DNA of 64,000 bases from Streptomyces tagetis (GCF_018069565.1 NZ_JAGPNL010000012.1:1-64000), one strand, 5' to 3'. Shown: positions 23,803 through 34,034, counted from the stretch's first letter. The notes: generated by a model not told the origin, from the sequence alone. Numbers and translations are program-made.

Positions 23803-24897
23803 ATGCCGACCACACAGCCGACCTCGCCGGCCGCCGGCGGGGGCACCGAGCCCGTCTTCTGCGCCATCGTGCCGCCCCACGTCCTCGACAAGCTCGCCCG
23901 GCACGGCGACCCCGTGCTCTCCGGCCCCGCCCGGCGCACCATCCAGCGCGACGCCATCGAGCGCACCCAGCGCAACCTGGCCACCGTCATGGGCGCCGCC
24001 GCCGTCGCCCCCCGCGCCGGCGCCGAGCCCGGCAAGCCCCACCGGACCGTCTACGACGCCCGGCACGGCACCGACCTGCCCGGCCGCAAGGTGCGCGCCG
24101 AGGGCCAGGAGCCCGGCAAGGACGCCACCGTCAACCGCGCCTACACCGGACTGGGCGCCACCTTCGAGCTGTTCCTGACGGCGTACGGCCGCGACTCCAT
24201 CGACGGCACCGGCATGCCGCTCGACGCGACCGTGCACTACGACCGCGAGTACAACAACGCCTTCTGGAACGGCGAGCAGATGGTCTTCGGCGACGGTGAC
24301 GGCGAGATCTTCCTCGACTTCACCCTCCCGATCGACGTCATCGGCCACGAGCTGACCCACGGCGTCACCCAGTACACCGCCAACCTGACCTACTACGGCC
24401 AGCCCGGCGCCCTCAACGAGTCGGTGTCGGACGTCTTCGGCTCCCTGATCAAGCAGTACACCCTCGGCCAGACCGCCGCCGAGGCCGACTGGCTGATCGG
24501 CGCCGGGCTCCTCGCCCCGCGCGTCACCGGCGAGGCGCTGCGCTCGATGAAGGCCCCCGGCACCGCGTACGACGACGACGTCCTCGGCAAGGACCCCCAG
24601 CCCGCCACGATGGACGACTACGTGCGCACCGGCCGGGACAACGGCGGCGTCCACATCAACTCCGGCATCCCCAACCACGCCTTCTACCTCCTCGCCACCG
24701 AACTGGGCGGCCACGCCTGGGAGCGGGCCGGACAGATCTGGTACGACGTGCTCACCTCCGGCGCGCTCAAGGAGGACGCGCTCTTCACCGACTTCGCCAC
24801 CGCCACGGTGCGCGCCGCCCGCGAGCGGTACGGCGACGGCGACGAGAGGGAGGCCGTCGCCAAGGCGTGGGAGCAGGTCGGGGTGCGCACGCTCTGA
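23803..24897 (+). CDS. M4-family metalloprotease (protealysin-like)
   Basis: A 364-residue thermolysin-fold zinc protease. His182 and His186 of HELTH and Glu206 of GALNESVSD, 24 residues past the first His, are the zinc ligands; Glu183 is the catalytic base. A short N-terminal propeptide-like region (EPVFCAIVPPHVLDKLARHG, then QRDAIERTQRNL) and the absence of a signal peptide match the protealysin group, which acts in the cytosol or is exported without a Sec signal. No ribosome-binding site is seen, so the transcript may be leaderless. The next gene is an emfourin-type inhibitor 21 bp downstream. Confidence 0.93.
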   Translation: MPTTQPTSPAAGGGTEPVFCAIVPPHVLDKLARHGDPVLSGPARRTIQRDAIERTQRNLATVMGAAAVAPRAGAEPGKPHRTVYDARHGTDLPGRKVRAEGQEPGKDATVNRAYTGLGATFELFLTAYGRDSIDGTGMPLDATVHYDREYNNAFWNGEQMVFGDGDGEIFLDFTLPIDVIGHELTHGVTQYTANLTYYGQPGALNESVSDVFGSLIKQYTLGQTAAEADWLIGAGLLAPRVTGEALRSMKAPGTAYDDDVLGKDPQPATMDDYVRTGRDNGGVHINSGIPNHAFYLLATELGGHAWERAGQIWYDVLTSGALKEDALFTDFATATVRAARERYGDGDEREAVAKAWEQVGVRTL

Positions 24898-24918
24898 TCG
24901 CGTACTAGACACGGACCC

Positions 24919-25185
24919 ATGCGGATTCAGGTAAGGCGTACAGGAGGCTTCGCGGGCATCGAGCGCTTCGCGGAGGTGGAGACCACCGGGCGGGCCGACG
25001 CGTCCGAGTGGCACACGCTGGTCGAACGGGCGCTCGCCGACGGCCGGGGCACCCCGCCCGTCGGGGTCCCCGACGGTTTCAGCTACCAGATCACCGTCGA
25101 CGGGAAGACGGTCTACGCCGCCGACCCCCGGCTCACCGACGAACAGCGCCGGCTCATCTCCCGGGTACTGCGGGAGGGCGCCTGA
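24919..25185 (+). CDS. Emfourin-type inhibitor of the adjacent M4 protease
   Basis: An 88-residue protein starting MRIQVRRTGGFAGIERFAEV, with the DGFSYQITVDGKTVYA strand pair and a helical end (DEQRRLISRVLREGA). This pattern matches emfourin (M4in), a small tight-binding inhibitor encoded directly after protealysin-like protease genes. Its position 21 bp after the protease stop supports the pairing. The start has no clear ribosome-binding site, so translation may depend on coupling to the protease gene. Confidence 0.75.
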   Translation: MRIQVRRTGGFAGIERFAEVETTGRADASEWHTLVERALADGRGTPPVGVPDGFSYQITVDGKTVYAADPRLTDEQRRLISRVLREGA

Positions 25186-25187
25186 GG

Positions 25188-25229
25188 GCGCGGGAAGGGC
25201 GTCGGCCGGTTTCGACGCCCTTCCCGCGC
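25188..25229. terminator. Terminator after the protease-inhibitor pair
   Basis: Perfect 16-base arms (25188-25203 and 25214-25229) with a 10-base loop start 3 bases after the inhibitor stop codon. Confidence 0.85.
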
Positions 25230-25236
25230 ACGGGCG

Positions 25237-25266
25237 TTGACTTCATTACCCGGCGGTACGGATGAT
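25237..25266 (+). promoter_or_regulatory. Promoter of the GH1 beta-glucosidase gene
   Basis: TTGACT (25237-25242) and GATGAT (25261-25266) are spaced 18 bases apart. The expected start of transcription falls at or next to the ATG at 25273, predicting a leaderless mRNA, which agrees with the absence of a Shine-Dalgarno sequence. Confidence 0.5.
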
Positions 25267-25272
25267 CCGCGC

Positions 25273-26601
25273 ATGGTGACTGGACCCAGCACGGCGCCCG
25301 ACCCGATGCCCCGGTTCCCGGACGGCTTCCTGTGGGGCGTGTCCACCTCGGCCCACCAGATCGAGGGCGCCGCGGACCTGCGCGAGCGCTCCGTCTGGGA
25401 CGCCTTCGCCGAACGCCCCGGCAGGATCAAGGACGGCTCCACGGCGGCGGTGGCCTGCGACCACTACCACCGCTACCGCGAGGACGTCGCCCTCCTGGCC
25501 GGCCTGGGCGTGGACGCCTACCGCTTCTCGGTCTCCTGGCCCCGGGTGAACTCCCCCGGCGGCCTCGACTTCTACGACCGCCTGGTCGACGAGGTGTGCG
25601 CGGCCGGCGTCCGGCCCGTGCCCACCCTCTTCCACTGGGACCTGCCCCTCGGCCTGGACTGGCTGGAGCGGGACACCGCGGCCCGCTTCGCCGGCCACGT
25701 CTCCGCCGTCGCCGACCGGCTCGGCGACCGCGTCGGCACCTGGATCACCCTCAACGAGCCCGCCGAACACACCCTCCTCGGGCACGCCCTCGGCGTCCAC
25801 GCCCCCGGCCGGGAGCTGCTCTTCGACGCCCTGCCCGCCGCCCACCACCAGCTCCTCGCCCACGGCCTCGCCGTCCGGGCACTGCGCGCCGCCGGTGCCC
25901 GCGACATCGGCATCGCCAACTCGCACGGCCCGGTCTGGCCCGCCTCCGAGGCCCCCGCCGACCGGGAGGCGGCCGGCTTCTACGACCTCCTGCTGAACCG
26001 GCTCTTCTCCGACCCCGTGCTGACCGGCCGCTACCCCGAGGGCCTCGCCGAGCTGATGCCGGGCGACGCCGAGGCCGACCTCGCCGTCATCGGCGCACCG
26101 CTCGACTGGTACGGCGTGAACTACTACGCGCCGGCCCTGATCGGCGCCCCCGACGGCACCGGCAGCGACCTCGGCGGGGTGCGGGTGCCGGCCGGGCTGC
26201 CCTTCTCGGTGCGCGAGATCGAGGGCCGCCCGAGGACCGACTTCGGCTGGCCCGTCGTCCCCGAGGGACTCACCGAGACCCTGACCGGCCTGCGCGACCG
26301 CTACGGGGCGAGCCTGCCGCCCGTCCTCGTCACCGAGAACGGCTGCTCCTACGACGGCCTCGACGACCAGGACCGCATCGCCTACCTCGACGGCCACCTC
26401 CGCGCCCTGCACCGGGCGCTGGAGGCGGGCGTGGACACCCGGGGCTACTTCGTCTGGTCCCTCCTGGACAACTTCGAGTGGGCCGAGGGGTACGCCCGCC
26501 GCTTCGGCCTGGTCCACGTCGACTTCACCACCCAGACCCGCACCCCGAAGGCGTCGTACGCCTGGCTCAGGACGGTGATCGCGGACCAGCACCGACGGTG
26601 A
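25273..26601 (+). CDS. GH1 family beta-glucosidase
   Basis: A 442-residue cytosolic retaining beta-glycosidase. The acid/base Glu is in TWITLNEPAE and the nucleophile Glu in PVLVTENGCSYDGLDD. The N-terminal FPDGFLWGVSTSAHQIEGA is the family signature, and YFVWSLLDNFEWAEGY closes the barrel. No signal peptide is present, so it probably hydrolyses imported cellobiose-type disaccharides. No transporter genes are adjacent. Confidence 0.95.
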   Translation: MVTGPSTAPDPMPRFPDGFLWGVSTSAHQIEGAADLRERSVWDAFAERPGRIKDGSTAAVACDHYHRYREDVALLAGLGVDAYRFSVSWPRVNSPGGLDFYDRLVDEVCAAGVRPVPTLFHWDLPLGLDWLERDTAARFAGHVSAVADRLGDRVGTWITLNEPAEHTLLGHALGVHAPGRELLFDALPAAHHQLLAHGLAVRALRAAGARDIGIANSHGPVWPASEAPADREAAGFYDLLLNRLFSDPVLTGRYPEGLAELMPGDAEADLAVIGAPLDWYGVNYYAPALIGAPDGTGSDLGGVRVPAGLPFSVREIEGRPRTDFGWPVVPEGLTETLTGLRDRYGASLPPVLVTENGCSYDGLDDQDRIAYLDGHLRALHRALEAGVDTRGYFVWSLLDNFEWAEGYARRFGLVHVDFTTQTRTPKASYAWLRTVIADQHRR

Positions 26602-26684
26602 CGCCTCCGGCGGGGCACCGTAGGCGGGAGCGAGGGCAACGGGCCGGGACCCCGGCGTCCCAGGCCGGGCGTCGGCCAGGCCCG

Positions 26685-26864
26685 CCCGGCGGACGCCCGG
26701 GAGCCCACCGCGACTCGGCACCCGGCGAACGCCCGGGAACCCACCCCGACCCGGTGGCCTGCCGACGCCCGAGAGCCCACCGCACCCCGGCACCCGGCGA
26801 ACGCCGGGGAGCCCACCCCGACCCGACTCCCGGCGAACGCCCGGGAGCCCACCCCGACCCGACG
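26685..26864 (+). repeat. Five-copy 36-bp tandem repeat between bglA-type gene and phoH
   Basis: Five 36-bp units start at 26685, 26721, 26757, 26793 and 26829, each near CCCGGCGAACGCCCGGGAGC followed by a CCCACCCCGACCCG stretch; a degraded sixth begins at 26865. The inner CGGGC/GCCCG symmetry means each unit can form a small hairpin. The 453-bp gap between genes holds nothing else I can recognise. Confidence 0.85.
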
Positions 26865-27054
26865 CCCGGACACACACCGCGGCCCGACGCCCGGCCCCCA
26901 CGGCGCCCCGCCGGGGGCCGGCGCCCACCGGCCCCCGGCCCCCCGGAAAATCGCCTCGGCACCTCCCGCGGGGAGTCGTAGGCTGGGACGTGGAGACCAC
27001 ACCTGTCACGCGGCCACCGCCGCAGAGGAGGACCGCAGGCCACCGCGCCGGCCC

Positions 27055-28134
<1,080 letters not shown>

Positions 28135-28146
28135 ACCAGCACGACC

Positions 28147-28644
28147 ATGTCGATCGACGTCAACAACGAATCCGGAACCGAGGTCGACGAGCAGGCGATC
28201 CTCGACATCGCCCGCTACGCGCTCACGCGGATGCGCATCCACCCGCTCTCCGAACTCTCGGTGATCGTCGTGGACGCCGACGCCATGGAGCAGCTCCACA
28301 TCCAGTGGATGGACCTGCCCGGACCCACCGATGTCATGTCCTTCCCGATGGACGAGCTGCGCCCGCCGGCCAAGGACGAGGAGGAGCCCCCGCAGGGGCT
28401 CCTCGGCGACATCGTGCTGTGCCCGGAGGTCGCCGCCCGCCAGGGCGAGGAGGCGCCGACCGGGCACACCATGGACGAGGAGCTGCAACTGCTCACCGTC
28501 CACGGTGTGCTGCACCTCCTCGGCTACGACCACGAGGAGCCGGACGAGAAGGCCGAGATGTTCGGCCTCCAGGCCGCCATCGTGGACGGCTGGCGCGCGG
28601 AGCGGGGCCTGACCGGCCCGTCCCCGGCGCCGACCGTGTCATGA
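28147..28644 (+). CDS. ybeY: Endoribonuclease YbeY (rRNA maturation factor)
   Basis: A 165-residue zinc endoribonuclease needed for 16S rRNA 3'-end processing and ribosome quality control. The three-histidine motif HGVLHLLGYDHEEPDEK is intact. It lies 12 bp after phoH and overlaps the next gene by ATGA, so the three genes are co-translated. Confidence 0.96.
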   Translation: MSIDVNNESGTEVDEQAILDIARYALTRMRIHPLSELSVIVVDADAMEQLHIQWMDLPGPTDVMSFPMDELRPPAKDEEEPPQGLLGDIVLCPEVAARQGEEAPTGHTMDEELQLLTVHGVLHLLGYDHEEPDEKAEMFGLQAAIVDGWRAERGLTGPSPAPTVS

Positions 28645-29942
28645 GCCCGTCCCTCATCGCCGGGGCGGTCGCCCTGGTGGTGGTCGCCTGGCTCGCCGCG
28701 TGCGCGGAGGCGGGACTCGCGCGGGTCTCCAGCTTCCGCGCCGAGGAGGCCGTACGGTCCGGGCGACGCGGCAGCGCCAAGCTGGCCCGCGTCGCCGCCG
28801 ACCCGACCCGCTACCTCAACGTGGCGCTGCTGGTCCGGGTGGCCTGCGAGATGGCCGCCGCCGCGCTGGTCACCTACGCCTGCCTGCGCGAGTTCGACGG
28901 CACCGGCAAGGCGCTGGTGATCGCCATCGCGGTGATGGTGCTGGTGTCGTACGTCGCCGTCGGGGTCTCCCCGCGCACCATCGGCCGCCAGCACCCGCTG
29001 AACACCGCGACGGCGGCGGCGTACGTCCTGGTGCCGCTCGCCCGGATCATGGGCCCGGTGCCCTCGCTGCTCATCCTCCTCGGCAACGCGTTCACCCCCG
29101 GGCGGGGGTTCCGCCGGGGGCCGTTCGCCTCGGAGGCGGAGCTGCGGGCGCTGGTCGACCTCGCGGAGAAGGAGTCGCTGATCGAGGCCGAGGAGCGCAA
29201 GATGGTGCACTCGGTCTTCGAACTGGGTGACACGCTGGTGCGCGAGGTGATGGTGCCGCGCACCGACCTCGTGGTCATCGAGCGGTACAAGACCATCCGG
29301 CAGGCGCTCACCCTCGCCCTGCGCTCCGGTTTCTCCCGCATCCCGGTGACCGGCGACAGCGAGGACGACGTGGTGGGCGTCGTGTACCTGAAGGACCTGG
29401 TCCGCCGCACGCACATCAACCGCGACGCGGAGAACGAGCTGGTCACCACGGCCATGCGGCCCGCGTACTTCGTCCCGGACACCAAGAACGCGGGCGACCT
29501 GCTGCGCGAGATGCAGAAGGAGCACAAGCACGTCGCCGTCGTCATCGACGAGTACGGCGGCACGGCCGGCATCGTCACCATCGAGGACGTCCTGGAGGAG
29601 ATCGTCGGCGAGATCACCGACGAGTACGACCGGGAGCTGCCGCCGGTGGACGCCCTCGGCGAGGGCCGGTTCCGGGTCATCTCCCGGCTGGACCTGGGCG
29701 ACCTGGGCGAGCTGTACGGCCTGGAGTTCGACGACGAGGACGTGGAGACGGTCGGCGGCCTGCTGGCGAAGGCGCTCGGCCGGGTGCCGATCGCGGGCGC
29801 CTCGGCCGTGGTCGAACTGCCCGACGGACGGGAACTGCGGCTGACCGCGGAGTCCGCGGCGGGCCGGCGGAACAAGATCGTGACGGTGCTGGTGGAGCCG
29901 GTCGGCACGGCGGCCCCCGAGACGGCGGAGGCGGCTGAGTGA
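28641..29942 (+). CDS. CorC/HlyC-family protein with DUF21, two CBS domains and a CorC domain
   Basis: A 433-residue membrane protein often annotated as a hemolysin-like or magnesium/cobalt efflux component. The N-terminal DUF21 part has several hydrophobic stretches (SLIAGAVALVVVAWLAACAE, VIAIAVMVLVSYVAVGV). CBS domains follow (VREVMVPRTDLVVIERYKTI, then VAVVIDEYGGTAGIVTIEDV), and the C-terminal CorC domain begins near ELPPVDALGEGRF. CBS pairs sense adenine nucleotides. It is the third gene of the phoH operon. Confidence 0.93.
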   Translation: MSPSLIAGAVALVVVAWLAACAEAGLARVSSFRAEEAVRSGRRGSAKLARVAADPTRYLNVALLVRVACEMAAAALVTYACLREFDGTGKALVIAIAVMVLVSYVAVGVSPRTIGRQHPLNTATAAAYVLVPLARIMGPVPSLLILLGNAFTPGRGFRRGPFASEAELRALVDLAEKESLIEAEERKMVHSVFELGDTLVREVMVPRTDLVVIERYKTIRQALTLALRSGFSRIPVTGDSEDDVVGVVYLKDLVRRTHINRDAENELVTTAMRPAYFVPDTKNAGDLLREMQKEHKHVAVVIDEYGGTAGIVTIEDVLEEIVGEITDEYDRELPPVDALGEGRFRVISRLDLGDLGELYGLEFDDEDVETVGGLLAKALGRVPIAGASAVVELPDGRELRLTAESAAGRRNKIVTVLVEPVGTAAPETAEAAE

Positions 29943-30298
29943 CACCGGAGGGGCTGCGCGCGTTCTGCCTGTCGTTCAACGCGGCGGTGGAGGAGTTTCC
30001 CTTCGGACCGGAGGCGTCGGTCTTCAAGGTGCTGGGCAAGATGTTCGCCCTCTCCCGCCTGGACGCGCGCCCGCTGACGGTCAACCTCAAGTGCGACCCG
30101 GACGACGCGGTGCGGCTGCGCGCCGAGTACGAGGGCCTGATCGCGCCGGGCTACCACATGAGCAAGCGCCACTGGAACACGGTCACGGCCGACGGGGCGC
30201 TCCCCGACCGCCTCGTCCGCGAACTGACGGAGGACTCCTACGACCTGGTGGTGGCGGGCCTGCCGCGCGGGGAACGACTCCGGCTGGGGCGGGGGTAG
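29939..30298 (+). CDS. MmcQ/YjbR-family DNA-binding-like protein
   Basis: A 119-residue protein with the CyaY-like fold signature seen in YjbR/MmcQ proteins (FGPEASVFKVLGKMFALSRL, then YHMSKRHWNTVTADG and EDSYDLVVAGL). The start is a GTG overlapping the upstream stop as GTGA. The family is small and of unknown function, with weak DNA-binding suggestions. Confidence 0.85.
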   Translation: MTPEGLRAFCLSFNAAVEEFPFGPEASVFKVLGKMFALSRLDARPLTVNLKCDPDDAVRLRAEYEGLIAPGYHMSKRHWNTVTADGALPDRLVRELTEDSYDLVVAGLPRGERLRLGRG

Positions 30299-30380
30299 GG
30301 ACGCTTGCCGCTTGCCGCTTGCCGGGGCGGGGTCGGGCCCACGGGGCGATGACCTCCCGTCCGCTACGTATGCTCGGCTC

Positions 30381-30734
30381 ATGACCGACAGCAGCGCGCT
30401 CGACCCCGAGGACCGCAAGATCATCGCCCTGGCCCGTACCACCCGGGCCCGCAACGGCGTGCCCGAGGGCGCCGCCGTACGCGACGAGACCGGCCGCACC
30501 TACGTCGCCGGCACCGTCACCCTGGACTCCCTGAAGCTCAGCGCCCTGCGTACCGCCGTGGCGATGGCGGTGGCGTCCGGCGCGACGTCCCTGGAGGCGG
30601 CGGCCGTGGTGACGGAGGCGGAATCGGCGTCCCCCGAGGACCTGGCCGCGGTCCGCGACCTGGGCGGCGCGAAGACCCCGGTCCTCCTGGCCGCTCCGGA
30701 CGGCACGGTCCGGGAGACCGTGACGGCGGGCTGA
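30381..30734 (+). CDS. Cytidine deaminase-like protein without metal ligands
   Basis: A 117-residue protein of a group I recall being annotated as cytidine deaminase in Streptomyces. It starts at the ATG at 30381 with DPEDRKIIALARTTRARNGV and contains EGAAVRDETGRTYVAGTVTL and KLSALRTAVAMAVASGATSL. The deaminase zinc motifs ([CH]AE and PCxxC) are absent; the protein has no Cys and no His at all. If it shares the fold it is a non-catalytic relative. A TATGCT -10-like element directly upstream suggests a leaderless mRNA. Confidence 0.8.
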   Translation: MTDSSALDPEDRKIIALARTTRARNGVPEGAAVRDETGRTYVAGTVTLDSLKLSALRTAVAMAVASGATSLEAAAVVTEAESASPEDLAAVRDLGGAKTPVLLAAPDGTVRETVTAG

Positions 30735-30853
30735 CGAGCCGGGGGCGAGGCGTCGACAGGCCGGACGAGGTCCGACGGGCGGGCGCAGGTGAGGAGCGGG
30801 CACGCGGAAAAGCGGTTGCCCCGAAGCCCCACCTCCACCGACGATCTCCCTCT

Positions 30854-31669
30854 GTGACGACACGACCCCCCGCCCCCACTCACCCCACTCCCGATCACTC
30901 CACCCCCGATAACCCCACCCCCCGCCCCCTGGCCCTGATCACCGGCGTGGGCCGCACGGTGGGCATCGGCGCGGGCATCGCCCGGAGCCTGGCCGAGGCG
31001 GGCTGGGACATCGCCTTCACCTACTGGACGCCCTACGACGACCGCATGACCTGGGGCAGCGAACCCGGTGCCCGGCTGACGATCGCCGGGGAACTGGCCG
31101 GGCACGGCGCGGCGACGCTGGCCGTCGAGGCCGACCTCGCGGACCCGGAGACTCCGGCGCGCGTCTTCGACGAGGTGGAAAGCGCCCTGGGCCCGGTGAC
31201 GGCCCTGGTGATGTGCCACTGCGAGTCGGTCGACTCGGGCCTGCTGGACACGACGGTCGACAGCTTCGACCGGCACTTCGCGGTCAACGCCCGTGCGCCG
31301 TGGCTGCTGATCCGCGAGTTCGGCCGCCGCTTCTCGGGCACGTGGGGCAGCGGCCGGATCATCAGCCTGACCAGTGACCACACCGTGGGGAACCTCCCCT
31401 ACGGCGCGAGCAAGGGCGCCCTGGACCGCATCACCCTGGCCGCCGCACACGAACTCGCCCACCTGGGCATCACCGCCAACGCGGTCAACCCGGGCCCGGT
31501 GGACACCGGCTGGATGACGGCGGACCTCCGCGCCGAACTCACCCGCCAAACCCCCCTACGCCGCCTGGGCACCCCCCAGGACACCGCCCACCTGGTCACC
31601 TTCCTCTGCTCCCAGGAGGGCCAATGGCTCAACGCCCAACTCCTCCAAACCAACGGCGGCTTGCCCTGA
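30854..31669 (+). CDS. Short-chain dehydrogenase/reductase
   Basis: A 271-residue NAD(P)-dependent oxidoreductase. The cofactor site is ALITGVGRTVGIGAGIARSL (TGxxxGxG type), and the catalytic Ser-Tyr-Lys lies in SLTSDHTVGNLPYGASKGAL, followed by NPGPVDTGWM. A proline-rich 20-residue tail precedes the domain, so the true start could be later than the GTG used. Substrate unknown. It sits at the island boundary, just before the IS remnants. Confidence 0.88.
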   Translation: MTTRPPAPTHPTPDHSTPDNPTPRPLALITGVGRTVGIGAGIARSLAEAGWDIAFTYWTPYDDRMTWGSEPGARLTIAGELAGHGAATLAVEADLADPETPARVFDEVESALGPVTALVMCHCESVDSGLLDTTVDSFDRHFAVNARAPWLLIREFGRRFSGTWGSGRIISLTSDHTVGNLPYGASKGALDRITLAAAHELAHLGITANAVNPGPVDTGWMTADLRAELTRQTPLRRLGTPQDTAHLVTFLCSQEGQWLNAQLLQTNGGLP

Positions 31670-31734
31670 ACCCCCAACACGACCACGCCCACACAAGGCC
31701 CCAGCCAAAAGGCAGAACCCTGAGATCCCCTGAG

Positions 31735-31897
31735 GACTCCTCCGTCGTGGTGCCCAGCCGGGTGCCGGCGTCGATCTGGTCCTGCCTTACTCACGTTGCG
31801 CAGGGTCTCGGTCGTGCCGATGCCCAGTTTCTGGGCGGCCACTTTCATCGCGGCCCACTCGGTGCCGTACTCCGGCCGCACAACGGCGCAGCTCAAG
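31735..31897 (-). pseudogene. IS3-family OrfA remnant
   Basis: The minus strand encodes VRPEYGTEWAAMKVAAQKLG followed by IGTTETLRN, a typical segment of IS3 OrfA helix-turn-helix proteins. Beyond it the frame shifts; the next frame reads IDAGTRLGTTTEESSG, the expected continuation. The ends of the element are missing. Confidence 0.65.
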
Positions 31898-31904
31898 CGG
31901 TTAC

Positions 31905-32290
31905 GGGGTGACGCCCCACATCCGATTCCCGTGCTGGAGGAAATCCGTGTGCCTCGGCCGGACGGCGGACACCCACGCACTCGACCCGACCACCTTGAGG
32001 GCGACAAAGCCTACTCGTCGCGCCGCAACCGTCGTTACCTGCGGCGACGCCACATCAAGCACACCATTCCGGAACCCAAAGACCAGCGGGCTAACCGACA
32101 ACGCCGCGGCAGCAAGGGTGGTCGTCCGACCGGATTCAACAAAGACATCTACAGGCGTCGCAATGAAGTGGAGTGAACGATCAACCGGCTCAAGACCTTC
32201 CGCGCGGTCGCAACCCGCTATGACAGGCGAGCCGACATATTCCATGGCACCGTCGCGGTCGCCTCGATCCGGCTGTGGCTCTGCACCTGA
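31905..32290 (+). pseudogene. IS5-family transposase remnant with nonsense mutation
   Basis: The reading frame encodes the C-terminal part of an IS5-type transposase: PIPVLEEIRVPR, HLEGDKAYSSRRNRRYLRRR, then RGSKGGRPTGFN and YRRRNEVE, a TGA at 32174-32176, then in-frame TINRLKTFRAVATRYDRRAD to a TGA at 32288. The TGA probably replaces the CGA of RNEVERTINRLK. The catalytic N-terminal part is missing, so the gene is dead. Confidence 0.75.
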
Positions 32291-32319
32291 GACGGAGTCG
32301 CTCGCTCCCAATACACCGC

Positions 32320-33230
32320 TTACATGAGAGGGCGATTGGACGCCGAGTACTCATCTGCGATGTTGAAGACACTGGCACATTGCGGACATTCCGCCCGTCC
32401 AAAGAGATGGGTGATTCCGTCGGCGAGCACGGCTTTCCCATCACGGACGGCGGTCTCGTGCATCCAACGACCGATGCCGGAGAGCCCCTCGGGGGACGCC
32501 GGCCTCAGGTCGCGTTGGTCCACGTCGCCCAGGCTCCAGTGGGCGGCGAGGGCTTCCGCCTCGTCCAGGCGTCCCTGGCACAGGAGCAGCCAGCACATGC
32601 CGATCACGCCGGATGCTGCCGTCCGGGTGTCTGCGGGCACGGCGGGCGTCGGTGATCGCCCCGGCCAGAGCGGTGTAGCCGAGGTCGTACTGCCGGGCCT
32701 GCGTCAGGTACTGCCCTGCCAGTTGCAGGGCTTCTGCTCGGGCCAGAAGCACCTGGCGGTGCTCCTCGCCGTTGTCGCAGTAGGCGACCGCACTGTTGGC
32801 GTCTCGTAGGAGGCCAGGAAGTTGAGAGGCGACGCTCTTGTAGCTGTCGGAGTGGTGCAGCACCGCGCCGTCATGCACCGCCCGGCGGAAGCGGCGCACG
32901 TTCGGCTCTTCCTCGCCAGCCTCGCCGCCCGTCTCGGCCAGCCCGACCGGCGGGGTCAGGGCGGCCCGCAGTTCGATGAGGTTAACGCGGCTCGCATCCT
33001 CGCTTCGGCCCACCGGTTGCGGAGCATCCGGAGCCAACAGCGTTGCCGTGGTCACCTCCAGTGCGCGGGAGAGGGCGTGCAGCGTCTCCATGCGGACCGT
33101 CGGCCCTGCTCCACCTTGCGCACCGTGCCCGGTGACGCGCCTGCGGCATGGGCCAGTTCCTCCGGGCTCATCCCGGCCCGACGCCGTACTTGCGGACGTT
33201 ATCGGCCAGCTCCGTGAGTTCCGTAGCCAC
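32320..33230 (-). pseudogene. Frameshifted XRE/TPR regulator
   Basis: Fragments in three frames join into one protein. VATELTELADNVRKYG starts at GTG 33230. MSPEELAHAAGASPGTVRKV is in the next frame after a one-base loss near 33184. RMETLHALSRALEVTTATLL to GAITDAR follows a second shift near 33115. A third shift near 32640 leads to VIGMCWLLLCQGRLDEAEAL. An XRE DNA-binding domain plus tetratricopeptide helices is the Streptomyces norm for this type. It looks inactivated; sequencing error at three places is less likely. Confidence 0.65.
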
Positions 33231-33396
33231 CTGCTCACCACCTCCAGCGCCACAACACGCCGGACGGACGTATCAACCGGTGGCTATCCGGCAGATACCC
33301 GCCACAGAGCGATCACCACCCCGGGCGAGGCCAAGGCTCCGGCAGGACCGGGGCCTGAGCGGGAGGGGTCCCTCGTCGGTCGGGCAGCTTCGCCGA

Positions 33397-33476
33397 ACCA
33401 GGGTTCCCCGGGGGCCGCCAAGGCTCACTTCGTGACGCGTGCGCTCGACCTTGGCGACCCCCGGGGGGTTCCTGGT
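33397..33476. repeat. Large inverted repeat (about 27-bp arms) in a gene-free region
   Basis: 33397-33423 and 33449-33476 are inverted copies with few mismatches (outer sequence ACCAGG...CCTGGT) around a 25-base loop. The stretch 33260-34030 has no credible gene; short open frames there are GC-driven. It could be a strong hairpin RNA, a terminator or a mobile-element end. Confidence 0.6.
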
Positions 33477-34034
33477 ACGCCTCCGGTGACCGGGCGGCGA
33501 GGGACCCCACCCGCGACCCGCGACCACTCACCACGACGAAGCCTCACCCGACATTCGGCCCCCTGCCCCTCGGAGTGAGGGCCGGGGTGGGGTCTGGGGC
33601 GGAGCCCCTGAAATGGGTTCGCTGTACGGCTATTGTGCGCCCGGACCGGCGGGGCCGACGGCAAGCGGGGCGGAGACAAGAGCGGGCGGCGGCCCCGCAG
33701 GGCCGGAGCGCGCGGCCCACGGCAGCGGACCGCCTTGATCCAGTAAAAAAACTCTGAACAGCTCACCCACTGGCCCCCGCTCTGTGCGGCCCAGCGGCCG
33801 ATCTGCCGGACTGCCGAAGGACGCTGTTGCCGCCGCTTCCTCGACTGAGCCAGTGCGGCTTCCAGCTTCTCGCGTGGTCACAGGGCCTTCTGCAGCGTCC
33901 TCGTCCGCTGGCGTTGCCGCAACCCTGGGTATTCAGCGGAATTGGGGTCCTGACGCCGCGATAGCAGAAACGTGCCGTTGACCGCCGTTGACCTGCAAGG
34001 ATGTGAGTGTCGAAGTCCTATCCGCTGCAGAGAG

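Noticed and set aside
26685..26864. CRISPR array
   Set aside because: Units are contiguous 36-bp repeats without spacers, and no cas genes are present.
25246..27009. 587-codon minus-strand frame over the beta-glucosidase gene
   Set aside because: Shadow of the GH1 gene and the 36-bp tandem repeats.
33425..33766. 113-residue minus-strand frame with NPFQGLRPRPHPGPHSEG
   Set aside because: It is a translation of common GC-rich intergenic sequence and the large hairpin; no start context.
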